Shown: positions 47,450 through 56,106, counted from the first letter of the stretch. The stretch: 64,000 nucleotides of DNA from Ruegeria sp. HKCCA6707 (GCF_013033515.1 NZ_WQEG01000001.1:868001-932000), one strand, 5' to 3'. Notes: generated by a model not told the origin, from the sequence alone. A program made the numbers and translations.

Positions 47450-47514
47450 GCACCGCATTATGGTCAACAGAAAACTCACTATACGGTTGACTTGCACCGC
47501 ATTGTGGTACAACA
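47450..47514. promoter_or_regulatory. Tandem operator-like repeats between IclR and its divergent operon
   Basis: GCACCGCATTATGGTCAACA (47450-47469) recurs as GCACCGCATTGTGGT plus ACAACA (47494-47514), exactly 44 bp apart, about four helical turns. The core of the second copy, ACCGCATTGTGGT, is itself nearly palindromic (10 of 13). Paired sites on the same DNA face are typical for IclR tetramers. Confidence 0.68.
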
Positions 47515-47570
47515 CTGTAAAAATGCCAGGCATCCGCAGCTACGATGCCAAGACAGAATGGGGTAGATAA

Positions 47571-48317
47571 ATGTCTGAAAAAGCAGATAAAGGTGGCATT
47601 CAGGTCATTTCCAGAGCGGCCTCGATTTTGCGTGTTCTAAAAGAAAACCAATCCGGAATGAGCTTGGGTAAGATCGCCGAGCGTGTTGACCTGCCTCGCT
47701 CTACGGTACAGAGAATCACTAGCGCACTTGCTGAAGAAAAACTCGTCATAGCAGATGCAAATGGGGGTGGCTTAAGGCTCGGCCCCGAACTAAGCGCTCT
47801 CGCAGGCGCCGCGCAGTACAGCATCGTCGAACACTGCCGGCTGCTTTTGACGGAATTAACCCAAAAAACCGGGGAAACCACAGACCTCGCTGTGATGCGT
47901 GGGATTGGTATGGTTTTTCTGGATCAAGTTCCGGGCGTTTACCGTTTGACTACGGTCTCGCAAGTAGGCGAGGTTTTTCCACTGACCACCACTGCAAACG
48001 GGAAAGCTTGTCTCGCTCAGCTCGATGAAGGAGATGCAACAAAGCTCATTAAGAACGAATGGGAACGGAATGGTATCCAAAGAAACTTGGATGAGTTCCT
48101 TTCCGAACTTGATACAGTCCGCGAACAGGGCCTTGCCTATGATTTGGACGAGCATTCTGCCGGCGTATCGGCAATCGGGTTTTCTTTCGTCGACTGGGTC
48201 GGAGACCTGCACGCGATCTCAATTCCAGTGCCAACGACGCGATTTGCACGGCAAAGAGCAACCATCGAACAAGCGCTTATCGAGACATCCAAAAATATAC
48301 ATCAAACTTTCCAATAA
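47571..48317 (+). CDS. IclR-family transcriptional regulator
   Basis: A 248-residue regulator. N-terminal winged helix (about 8-70): VISRAASILRVLKENQSGMSLGKIAERVDLPRSTVQRIT. C-terminal effector domain with TGETTDLAVMRGIGMVFLDQV and the late YDLDEHSAGVSAIGFSFVD. Transcribed away from the ten-gene catabolic operon, it very likely controls that operon and itself through the repeats at 47450-47514, answering to the substrate or an intermediate. Confidence 0.9.
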   Translation: MSEKADKGGIQVISRAASILRVLKENQSGMSLGKIAERVDLPRSTVQRITSALAEEKLVIADANGGGLRLGPELSALAGAAQYSIVEHCRLLLTELTQKTGETTDLAVMRGIGMVFLDQVPGVYRLTTVSQVGEVFPLTTTANGKACLAQLDEGDATKLIKNEWERNGIQRNLDEFLSELDTVREQGLAYDLDEHSAGVSAIGFSFVDWVGDLHAISIPVPTTRFARQRATIEQALIETSKNIHQTFQ

Positions 48318-49123
48318 GCTTTTGAAGCTGACTTGAGGCAGATTGGTGTCCCTCGACCGACCTTGTCTGGCAGCCCGCGCTTCCAACGGAAAAAATCCCT
48401 ACATTGCACCCAACCAATTGCGGCTAGTTCCGCATTGTCGCGAAGGTTCGCATTCGTGTTTGATTGCAAGTTTTGCAATCATTGGATGATTGTCGACATC
48501 TTAACGAACCGAGAACATCACTGAATGGGCGTTATGTGAAGCGATCTCTGGTTGAGTAGTGGGCATTCAGTGGAATGATTGCGAAGGGCTGTCTCGCGGA
48601 CAAAGCCGAATTTGGATTCTTGACCTTCGCTGACGCAGCATGTGCTCGCAGGCGCGGCATGTATTTCGCTGCACTTCTTTCGATGTCTTAAGACCGGTCG
48701 TTCGCGGGTGTCGAATTGGCCTGAACCGAAACCGCACGTTCGCTGCAAGGGTCATAAACTCGAAGACGCGGACAAAGCGGTTATTAGGGGCATTGCAAGT
48801 TGAACAGCTTTGCTGAGCCCCGATCCCATCATAGGCCTCCACAGAACTCTATTTTCTTGCCGCATTTGCTCGTCGTCCATGACCTCTTCGACCACGCGGT
48901 CCCGCAAAGCATAGCATTTCAAAAAGCGACGCAAAGGGCATCGTCCAGTAGGGCATAGTATTTCTCCAAATCAAAGTTCGACAACTTACAAGCTGCCCGA
49001 ACCCGCGGCTGAAACCCACGGACCACAATCGTAAAGACCTGTAAGAAACCCGTAAGAAGTTTGGGTAAAGCGTGGAATATTGGCATGCTAGCGTCGTTGA
49101 ACCCAGCAGTTCCAAAGACCAAA
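48318..49123 (+). other. Long intergenic stretch, possibly decayed sequence
   Basis: About 800 bases without an intact gene. Leftward frames around 48752-49137 look faintly coding (FDLEKYYALLDDAL, then after a shift RRFLKCYALRDRVVEEVMDD), but no family was recognised. CACGTTCGCTGCAAGG near 48733 belongs to the dispersed TTCGCTGC snippets. Confidence 0.4.
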
Positions 49124-50023
49124 ATGAAAAATTGCACGTCTCTATTTTCTCAGAAACTACGCTCCCATCGACTCGGCAGCGGTCGCCATGGCCGTATGAC
49201 TCAAGAAGAATTGGCTTTGATGCTCAACGTAAGTGTCGACGCCGCTAGCAAATATGAGCGCTCGCTGTCGTATATCCGTGGTGACCTTGAGTACCAGCTG
49301 CAAGAAAAGCTCGGTTGGAGCTTGGAGGATGTGATTGCTTGCCGAGAGGATTGGGAGGCCGGGCGAGCACAACATTCAGGTTCTGCCTATCGTTTGTTAA
49401 ACAACCAGGAAGTGATCAACGAATTCGGCGGCTCCTCATCGGCGGTAACACAAGCTGTGGCATGCATGGAGGTGGACGATGGAGATGGCTTACCCGGTGG
49501 CTTCTCGGCCGCTGATACTGTGTGGCGTGACATACAAAAATCGGGCCTTTTGTCAGGGCCCTATGTAATGCTCGGGTCGAAAATCGTTGGACACGTTGGT
49601 TTGATTTTTCCAAAATCCGATCCCGAAAAGAGTTTTTATGAACTTCTATTTGATGAAGCGTAGCTTACGCCGGATCTTCTGAAGCGCCCTTTGCTACCAG
49701 GGGATTACTTCGCGTATTGTCCAGCGATTTACGTTGCGCGTGGTCACGAGAATGCAACCCGCTTGCTCCTTGCCGGTTTTGTTACGGAGTTGGAAGAGCT
49801 TCTCGAGAGGGAGATCTTTGTCCGTGAGATTGGGGCAATCTCAGTGAACGGTCTTGGAACTCAATTGTGCGAGGACCTTGGCCTCAAGTTTCTTGGAGCT
49901 CGTCAGCGATACGCCGGTTTCGGAGTCTGGACTTTAAGTTGCTCGGGTATCGCCAATTCAATTGTTGGACGCCGAAGTACTAAACTTCGAGATGCCTATC
50001 TAAGTACACTCCTTTCAAGTTGA
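49124..50023 (+). pseudogene. XRE helix-turn-helix protein with acetyltransferase-like C-terminus, split by one TAG
   Basis: From the ATG at 49124 the product begins with an XRE-type helix-turn-helix (FSQKLRSHRL...MTQEELALMLNVSVDAASKYER). A second part (about 145-180) reads SGLLSGPYVMLGSKIVGHVGLIF. The frame stops at TAG 49661-49663, then continues in the same frame as LTPDLLKRPLLPGDYFAYCPAIYVARGHE and EIGAISVNGLGTQLCEDLGLKFLG to 50023. That tail looks like the end of a GNAT-type domain. Full length would be about 299 residues. One base change or a sequencing error explains the break; the N-terminal part alone could still bind DNA. Confidence 0.66.
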
Positions 50024-50540
50024 CACTGAAAACTTCCAGTTCCGCTTTGGGATCACCTTCAAGATTAGCCGCCAGCCGCACAAAGGTCGGCTCAATGCTG
50101 TCTAAGGTCCGATACTCTGTTTTGTCATAGAAAATTCATGTGGTTGGCGAAAATCACAGATGACTGGTCTCGGTCAGCCTGCCGCAACGGCATCGCCGCG
50201 TAAGCATTGGGCCGGTGAGAGCCCACTTTGACCGATGCTGCGCAATGCCCGAATGACATCAATGCGCAGAAAGCGGGCTTTGCAAAGTTTGGCGAACAGC
50301 TCTCTTCTTACATCCAATGGTAGGTCTTTATTCTGCGGTCGCAGATCGAATTGCAGCCGTCCGCTGCAAGAGCAATGTCTTGGGCTGGGTGAGCTCACAG
50401 TCCGCGGGCGAAGCTACCCTTGAGGCTGGATACATCTAATTCAGATCTATGAACAAAACCGACCTTGTCCATAGCATGGAACAACTCTTGAGTATTCGTG
50501 GGAATTTGCCGAGACACGTTCAAACACTGGCTGCGAGACC
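50024..50540 (+). other. Intergenic stretch, no gene recognised
   Basis: About 515 bases. Includes another CCGTCCGCTGCAAGAG snippet near 50358. No RNA gene or terminator was identified. Confidence 0.5.
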
Positions 50541-51599
50541 TCAGTGTTCGTCTTTGCGGAGTGACGCAAGCGCCGTCTTTAGTATCTCTAAGCTTGCAGC
50601 GCGTTCTTCTGGTGTCATCGAGCTCGGGTCCAACAACATTTGAAAATTCGGATTTTCATATACAACTTTTTCTGCGCGCGGTCTCGATTTCTTTTGACCC
50701 AAGACGCGGTATGTCATGACAGGTTGAGCCACGCCTTTGACTTGGATAGCACCGACTTCTTCGGTCTCTATTTCGTGGTTCACGTGCGCCCAGGTTTCGT
50801 ACGAGATGTAAATCTCTCCTTCCTCGGCCTGATGCTCCAACCTTGATGCTACGTTCACAGCGCCGCCGATAATGGTGTAATCCATTCGGTCGTCACTTCC
50901 AAAATTCCCAACCGTACAAAAGCCTGTATTGATACCTATACGGCATTGTAAATGTTGCCTTATTCCTTGACGGCTCCATTTTGCCCGCAACTCTGTCAAC
51001 TTGTCTCGCATTGCAATTGCCATTCTCACGCATGCCATAGCATCTTCCCGCACCCCTTTAGTCTCCGGATCTCCAAAGAAGACAAGGATTGCGTCGCCGA
51101 TAAACTTATCTATCGTCGCACCATGGTTCAGAGCGACTTCCGCCATTTCGGTCAGGTAGCTGTTCAGGAGTTCTGTTAAATCTTCCGATTCCATCTGATC
51201 CGTAAGCTCTGTGAAGCCGGCGACGTCCGAGAAAAACACTGTCAGCTTTTTTCGCTTACTCGCGAGTTTAACTTCTTGGCGACCGGAAAAGATCGAGTTG
51301 TAGACTTGAGGCGATAAGTATTTGGCAAGCTTTCCTGACAATGCCTCAAGCTCTTGGTTTTTTTGGGTAACTTCTTCGGCGGCGATGCGCTGTTTTTCGG
51401 CTAATGCATTCAGTTCCCGCTCGTTACGATCACTTAATCGCATCATGCGCCGTGTGGTTCTGAGCAGCTTTCTGTATTCTCCGACAAGGTTTTCAATTGA
51501 TTTGCGTGTTTCATCATTCGGAAATTGTCCACTGTTTAAAGCTGCTTCCGCGACTTCCAAAGCCTCATTCTCGCGAACAAAGAGATCGTCGATAGTCAT
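50541..51599 (-). CDS. Soluble class III adenylate cyclase of a Sia-type operon
   Basis: A 352-residue cytoplasmic cyclase without membrane helices. N-terminal helical region with a coiled coil (about 45-95), linker AKYLSPQVYNSIF, then the catalytic domain (about 118-300). Metal aspartates Asp125 (FFSDVAGF) and Asp169 (IGDAIL) are present, as are Lys165 (TIDKF), Asn249 and Arg253. The second purine-selecting residue, usually Asp in IGD, is Gly246 (YTIIGGAVN), so base specificity is less certain. Its start overlaps the SiaC-like stop (ATGA). It occupies the place that the diguanylate cyclase SiaD has in Pseudomonas. Confidence 0.9.
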   Translation of the reverse strand: MTIDDLFVRENEALEVAEAALNSGQFPNDETRKSIENLVGEYRKLLRTTRRMMRLSDRNERELNALAEKQRIAAEEVTQKNQELEALSGKLAKYLSPQVYNSIFSGRQEVKLASKRKKLTVFFSDVAGFTELTDQMESEDLTELLNSYLTEMAEVALNHGATIDKFIGDAILVFFGDPETKGVREDAMACVRMAIAMRDKLTELRAKWSRQGIRQHLQCRIGINTGFCTVGNFGSDDRMDYTIIGGAVNVASRLEHQAEEGEIYISYETWAHVNHEIETEEVGAIQVKGVAQPVMTYRVLGQKKSRPRAEKVVYENPNFQMLLDPSSMTPEERAASLEILKTALASLRKDEH

Positions 51600-51985
51600 C
51601 GATCCAACAACTTTTCCAGTGTGAACTTGGCATGTTTCAGGTCTTCCCCAAACTCCTCCCCAAGTTCTTCCATGGTTTCGTCTTCGGGGTCGTGAAACCA
51701 GTAAACGTCAACACTTTTTCCCGCCTCAGCCGCGGAATCCAAAAGCTCCATGATCAACATGATGGCCTTGGCGCTGGACGAATTGAAATAGATGAGTTCA
51801 AAGTCAAAACGACATTTGGATATTGAACCATCCGACAACCAACTTTTTAAGGCATCAAACAACGGGTTGTAAAATGTCGTAACATCCTCAGGGTAGGATT
51901 CCCCAATTAGTTTGAGGTGGCCAACGTCAAAATCGAACGCCACGGCCGGGGTGCGGTTTGTTGCCGGGATATCAATTTTCTGCAT
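51596..51985 (-). CDS. siaC: SiaC-like phospho-switch protein (DUF1987)
   Basis: A 129-residue protein from the ATG at 51985 (GAGGG 6 nt upstream). The family core is visible: VAFDFDVGHLKLIGESYPEDVTTFYNPLFDALKSWL, then FELIYFNSSSAKAIMLIMELLD, and VDVYWFHDPEDETMEELGEEF. In Pseudomonas SiaC a Thr in the matching loop is phosphorylated by SiaB and dephosphorylated by SiaA, and the unmodified form activates SiaD. Here the acceptor would be one of Ser69-Ser71. The translational overlap with the cyclase makes the cyclase its probable target. Confidence 0.85.
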   Translation of the reverse strand: MQKIDIPATNRTPAVAFDFDVGHLKLIGESYPEDVTTFYNPLFDALKSWLSDGSISKCRFDFELIYFNSSSAKAIMLIMELLDSAAEAGKSVDVYWFHDPEDETMEELGEEFGEDLKHAKFTLEKLLDR

Positions 51986-51995
51986 TCGTACCCTC

Positions 51996-52550
51996 TTAAA
52001 CCGTCGCTTTGAGTGCGAAGAATGCGTGCTGATCGTCAATCCGCATAAAATCAAACTCGATTGGCTTTGACGCTCGGCGCGCAATTTCAATTAACCCGAT
52101 ACCTGCACTATTGCTGACGGCGTCAGTTTCTGACCGGAGTTGGCCTTTGTACGCAGCCCTAAGTTCCTCACGATTCATGGCGCGTAGTTCGGAAAGTCGT
52201 TTTCGCATGTTGTCTACGTCACTCAAAAGGATCAGATTGCCCGCATGAACGACGTAGCCGTCGGCCTCGTTTCCTATGGTCACGATGCCGTAACTTATAT
52301 CCAGTACCTCGGTCTCATCGTCGGCTGGTAGCCGTTCGACTGAATATCTGATGATGTTCTGCATTTGCTCTACGAAAACAGCGAAAACGCTTCGGAGAGT
52401 TTTGGTGTCGGCATCTTCAGACACTAATTTCTGCTTTAACGCATCGCCAACACCACTGAGGATACCTTCGGTTACATACCCGCTGTATGCAAAGACAACG
52501 CCTTGTCGACGCAGGTTGGCGCGTAGTTCGTAGACTTCGCTTGCAAGCAT
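51996..52550 (-). CDS. siaB: SiaB-like protein kinase
   Basis: About 184 residues from the ATG at 52550, which has AGGGGA upstream; the frame is open to 52616 but that would run into the dyad. It is a GHKL-type kinase of the SiaB family: N-box FVEQMQNIIRYS (Glu61, Asn65), a strand-rich middle ISYGIVTIGNEADGYVVHAGN and G-box SNSAGIGLIEIARRAS (147-161). It should phosphorylate the SiaC-like protein and turn its output off. Ten bases separate it from siaC. Confidence 0.84.
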   Translation of the reverse strand: MLASEVYELRANLRRQGVVFAYSGYVTEGILSGVGDALKQKLVSEDADTKTLRSVFAVFVEQMQNIIRYSVERLPADDETEVLDISYGIVTIGNEADGYVVHAGNLILLSDVDNMRKRLSELRAMNREELRAAYKGQLRSETDAVSNSAGIGLIEIARRASKPIEFDFMRIDDQHAFFALKATV

Positions 52551-52609
52551 CTGTTCCCCTTGGTCATGCTTGGGTGGCACCAAGTTCAATTCACGTCTTA
52601 ATATCATAA

Positions 52610-52638
52610 GATACACATTTATGCATTTTTAGTGTATC
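52610..52638. promoter_or_regulatory. Dyad in the divergent Sia promoter region
   Basis: GATACAC (52610-52616) and GTGTATC (52632-52638) are perfect 7-bp arms 15 nt apart around an AT-rich core with ATGCAT. It lies between the leftward kinase and the rightward secreted-protein/phosphatase genes, so one regulator could control both arms. Confidence 0.52.
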
Positions 52639-52670
52639 AATCGTGCAGGGTTGTTAGTGGGGAGGTTAAT

Positions 52671-53048
52671 ATGATTAGGCTATTGTGTGTGGTCGCCGTA
52701 GTAATATCGTCCGACCCGGCTACAGCGGCCGACATTCCAACTGAGGTTAAGGCAAAGCTCCAATCCGCCATGATTTCGCATGTCGATGGGGTCATGGTCG
52801 ACGGTTCTTACACGTATCTGGACACGACCACCAACGCGTTTGAAACCGTTTACCCAGCAAATGTTCATCCCATGGTTCTTCTTGCGGGAAATGACTATTT
52901 CGTCTGCTCTGAAATGATAACCGAAGATGGCGACACCGTGACCGCAGACTTTCTAGTGCGTGAAGTTTCCGGGGACTACAAAGTTGTACAGATGATCGTC
53001 AACAATCGTGGCGCTCTTCAGGCCGCGATGAAGAACATCGGGAACTAG
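52671..53048 (+). CDS. Small secreted protein linked to the Sia module
   Basis: About 125 residues from the ATG at 52671, which has GGGGAGG 6 nt upstream. Residues 1-19 are a signal peptide ending ATAA. The mature part, DIPTEVKAKLQSAMISHVDGVMVDGSYTYLD and VREVSGDYKVVQMIVNNR, is soluble and not from a family I recognise. It lies 25 nt before the SiaA-like membrane phosphatase, whose sensor faces the periplasm, so it could act as its ligand, inhibitor or co-sensor. Confidence 0.7.
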   Translation: MIRLLCVVAVVISSDPATAADIPTEVKAKLQSAMISHVDGVMVDGSYTYLDTTTNAFETVYPANVHPMVLLAGNDYFVCSEMITEDGDTVTADFLVREVSGDYKVVQMIVNNRGALQAAMKNIGN

Positions 53049-53073
53049 ATGCCGGACACTATAGAGGCATTTA

Positions 53074-54540
53074 GTGCGTAAACTCTGGGCATTCTTGAAG
53101 CGCCGAATATTTCTGAAGCATATTCTGGCGACCCTCCTGCTCGGAGGCGTGTTAAATGCCATTGTGCTTCTTTTTTACTATGAATTCAAAAAGAAAGCTC
53201 AATCGGATCAGGTTGCCGCAGAGGTTGCAACGATTGCCAATCGTATAGCGCGCCCGTTGGCTGAATTGGTTGAAGTAGGGAATTTTGCGCAAGCAACGAG
53301 TCTGCTCGCCGTCTACTCGGGTTTTCCTTACGTTATTTGCGCTGAACAGAGGTTAGAGCGAAGCTTGGAAACACTGGTTTCCTGGCCTGCTATTGGATGC
53401 GACAAGATAAATAAATCTGGTCTAGACATCGTCGTTTCTGTTCCTACGGCCGCAGGGCCAGCCACGATGTTGGTCCGAATTGATCAGGAGATATTGAACA
53501 ATGAGTTAAAGACAGAAGTAAGTGTTGTGGTCCTTCTTGGAATCCTCGGGGGATTTGCGCTCATCTTAGCAGGCGCTGCTGCATTTTTATGGCTTATCAA
53601 CAGACCTCTAGGCCAAATGTTGAAAGCCATCGAAAGGTTCGAGCAATACGATGACCCTAAAATTGTCCCATACGAGTCGGAAGATGAGATTGGCAAGGTT
53701 GTTCAAAGCTATAACTCAATGCTGGACCGCGAGGTTGAACGTGTCAATGAAATCCGAGAGGCGCACCATCAGATCGTCGCAAGCGTAAATTATGCCACGC
53801 GAATTCAGCAGGGTTTGTTGCCTACGACAAGCCAGTGCGAGGACGCCTTTGCTGATTTCGCTGTCATATGGGAACCACGCGATTTGGTTGGTGGGGATAT
53901 CTACTGGATCAAAACGGACGGCCCAATTACGACGCTCGCTTTAATTGATTGCACTGGACATGGCGTTCCCGGAGGCTTCATGACGATGTTGGCAATCGCT
54001 ACACTCGAGCGGCTTTACTTCGAAAATGAAACGCTTAGCCCGTCGCTGGCACTGTCCAAGTTGAGCGATTTGACGCGTGCACTTCTAAATCAGGATACTG
54101 CAAACGGGACTTCCAACGACGGCATGGACGCCGCGATTTGCCAGATCGATTCAGCAAAAGGGGTGGCGACGTTTGCAGGTGCGCGTATGTCTCTTTTGGT
54201 CAAATCCAAGATCGGCATTGACCGAATCCGAGGTGATAAGCTGAGCATTGGGTATGTGGACACTCCTATTGGTCCAAAATTCTTGGAGCACGAAGTTCAA
54301 ATAGATCAAATCACAGATTTTTTTGTTTCAACTGATGGGTTGATTGACCAATTAGGTGGAGAAAAACGCTTAGCTTTTGGTTTTCAAAGAATTGTATCTG
54401 TATTTGAACAGGAAAAGTGGTCGTGTTCAGAAGATCTATTGTCGGCTATTCACAGCGCTTTTCAAGATTATAGTACGAATGAAGAACGTTTGGATGACTT
54501 AACCATGATTGCTTTTCGCACTACTCGAAATACAGATTAA
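53074..54540 (+). CDS. siaA: SiaA-like membrane PP2C phosphatase
   Basis: A 488-residue sensor phosphatase starting with GTG. TM1 (about 14-35), a periplasmic sensor (about 40-147), TM2 (about 148-174), HAMP (about 175-225) and a SpoIIE/PP2C domain (about 250-488). Metal-site motifs: LVGGDIYW (Asp275), DCTGHGVPGG (Asp292), GMDAAICQID, VSTDGLIDQ and RLDDLTMIAF. YATRIQQGLLP is the typical entry to this phosphatase class. It should dephosphorylate the SiaC-like protein in response to a periplasmic cue and so switch on the cyclase. Confidence 0.88.
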   Translation: MRKLWAFLKRRIFLKHILATLLLGGVLNAIVLLFYYEFKKKAQSDQVAAEVATIANRIARPLAELVEVGNFAQATSLLAVYSGFPYVICAEQRLERSLETLVSWPAIGCDKINKSGLDIVVSVPTAAGPATMLVRIDQEILNNELKTEVSVVVLLGILGGFALILAGAAAFLWLINRPLGQMLKAIERFEQYDDPKIVPYESEDEIGKVVQSYNSMLDREVERVNEIREAHHQIVASVNYATRIQQGLLPTTSQCEDAFADFAVIWEPRDLVGGDIYWIKTDGPITTLALIDCTGHGVPGGFMTMLAIATLERLYFENETLSPSLALSKLSDLTRALLNQDTANGTSNDGMDAAICQIDSAKGVATFAGARMSLLVKSKIGIDRIRGDKLSIGYVDTPIGPKFLEHEVQIDQITDFFVSTDGLIDQLGGEKRLAFGFQRIVSVFEQEKWSCSEDLLSAIHSAFQDYSTNEERLDDLTMIAFRTTRNTD

Positions 54541-54912
54541 GGTGTGTTTGTGAGGTGCAACGCCCTCCGCTTATCCGTAAACGTTGATGTCTACTCCTGT
54601 ACTATCTAAGGCTTTGTTAGGCGTTATTAAAATGAGGTGACGTCGATTTTTCCTCGCTGAACAGACGCTACAGTGGACTGACCGTTCTACAGGGCGCTTC
54701 GGTGAAATAGGTGCGGCCGCGGGATCGTCGAGATCGTCACACTGAATCCCGCCCAAAGCGACCCCGCTAAAATGTGACACTGAGACTGGTGCCTGAATTG
54801 TCCTCTGAATGTACAGTCTGCTCCGTCTCTGATTGAAAGCGTATGCGCCAACTCGCGGGAATTGCGGCACAATTCCGGATCAGAAAACACAACCGAGGTG
54901 AGACAGGTATGA
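54541..54912 (+). other. Junction stretch before the recombinase relic
   Basis: About 370 bases of mixed character. CGACCCCGCTAAAATGTGACA (around 54760) resembles flanks often seen at IS ends, but no terminal repeat pair or transposase was found. The catalytic N-terminal half expected for the next gene is absent here. Confidence 0.4.
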
Positions 54913-56106
54913 GTGCCCCCGCTGGGGGTCGATCCGCATCCTGATCCGAAGATCCGCGGCCTCGTCGTCAACGCGGAGGAAGCGGAAACGGTGCGCACGA
55001 TCTTCGCGCTCTACGATGAGCTCGGCTGCCTGAGTGCGGTCATGCGTCGTGCACGTGAGATCGGCCTACGCTCGAAGCGGCACCGATTCAAATCCGGGCA
55101 TATCCAGGGCGGCAATCTATTCTCACGCGGCCAGATCTATGCGGTTCTTCGTAACCCGATCTACATCGGAAAGATCCGTCATAAGGCGCAGGTCTGGGAG
55201 GGGCAGCATGAGCCGATCGTAAGCGAGGCCGTTTGGGAGCGGGTCCAAGAAAAGCTGGAGGCTGCCAGTGCACGGCCGCGGGGTCGAAAGACTGCTGCCC
55301 GGCAACTCGGTGCCAGGCCTATCGCACCGCTCATAGGGAAACTCCGTGATGAAAACGGAGATCGACTAACCCCGACGCACACCCGTCGTCATGGACGGCA
55401 GATCCGATACTACGTCTCGAACCGGCTGGTCTCTGGCGGAACGGACCCGCGAGGCTGGCGATTGCCAGCGACGGCACTGGAGTAGGCTGTTGCAGACGCC
55501 ACTGCAGGGCACATCGCCAAGCTGGCCCATGACTATCGGATTTGCGCAAAACCCGAACTGCAGCGCAACGATACCATCAAAGCAAAAGCACGACGACTCG
55601 CCAGTCGGCTCTCAGAGGGCGCGCCAGAGCATCTGCGGAAGATCTTGGACGATGGGCAGATCACAAAGAACGGCATTGTCTTGCGGCTGAATGCGGATGG
55701 TATAGCTGAGGCGTTGGAAATGCAACCCAATGAGATGGACCGCGCGGTTCGGACGATCGAGGCTCCCTTCGAACTACGCCGGCGCGGTGTCGAAGGAAAG
55801 ATCGTCATCGGCGACTGCGAGCCTCAACCAGATCGTACGCTCCTTCGCGCTCTGTCCTCTGCGCATGATTGGGCAGCCGACTTGCGCAACGGCAGGCCCC
55901 TTGGTGAGATCGCCGCGGCGACGGGGCATGCAGAAGCCTACATTCGCAACCGTTCGCAGCTGGCGTTCCTGTCGCCCGCGATCCGGAGCGCAATCCTCGA
56001 GGGGCGCCAGCCGACGAACCTGACCCTCGAACGGATCATCCGAAAACCAGTGCCATTGGACTGGGGTGCCCAGGCCAGGTTGTACGGCTTCGAAGGCGGT
56101 CAGTGA
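54913..56106 (+). pseudogene. Serine recombinase relic: N-terminus missing and one in-frame TAG
   Basis: The frame begins with GTG right after an in-frame TGA and starts mid-protein: PPLGVDPHPDPKIRGLVVNAEEAETVRTIFALYDELG is the recombinase domain that follows the resolvase catalytic domain in large serine recombinases. GNLFSRGQIYAVLRNPIYIGKIRHK and HTRRHGRQIRYYVSNRLVSGG (zinc-ribbon region, Cys poor) follow. TAG at 55483-55485 interrupts LPATALE; the same frame continues AVADATAGHIAKLAHD and runs to 56106. Without the Ser-bearing domain it cannot recombine DNA. It marks a former phage or integrative element beside the tRNA-Ser gene. Confidence 0.82.

Noticed and set aside
48752..49137. Possible decayed leftward gene in two frames
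   Set aside because: The pieces can be joined only by assuming a shift, and no family is recognisable, so it is mentioned only under the intergenic stretch.
54700..54912. Insertion sequence end near 54760
   Set aside because: No transposase, terminal inverted repeats or target duplication could be seen.
14363..56106. Genome-wide use of TAG as a sense codon
   Set aside because: Several intact genes in the window terminate properly at TAG, so a recoded genetic code is not supported.
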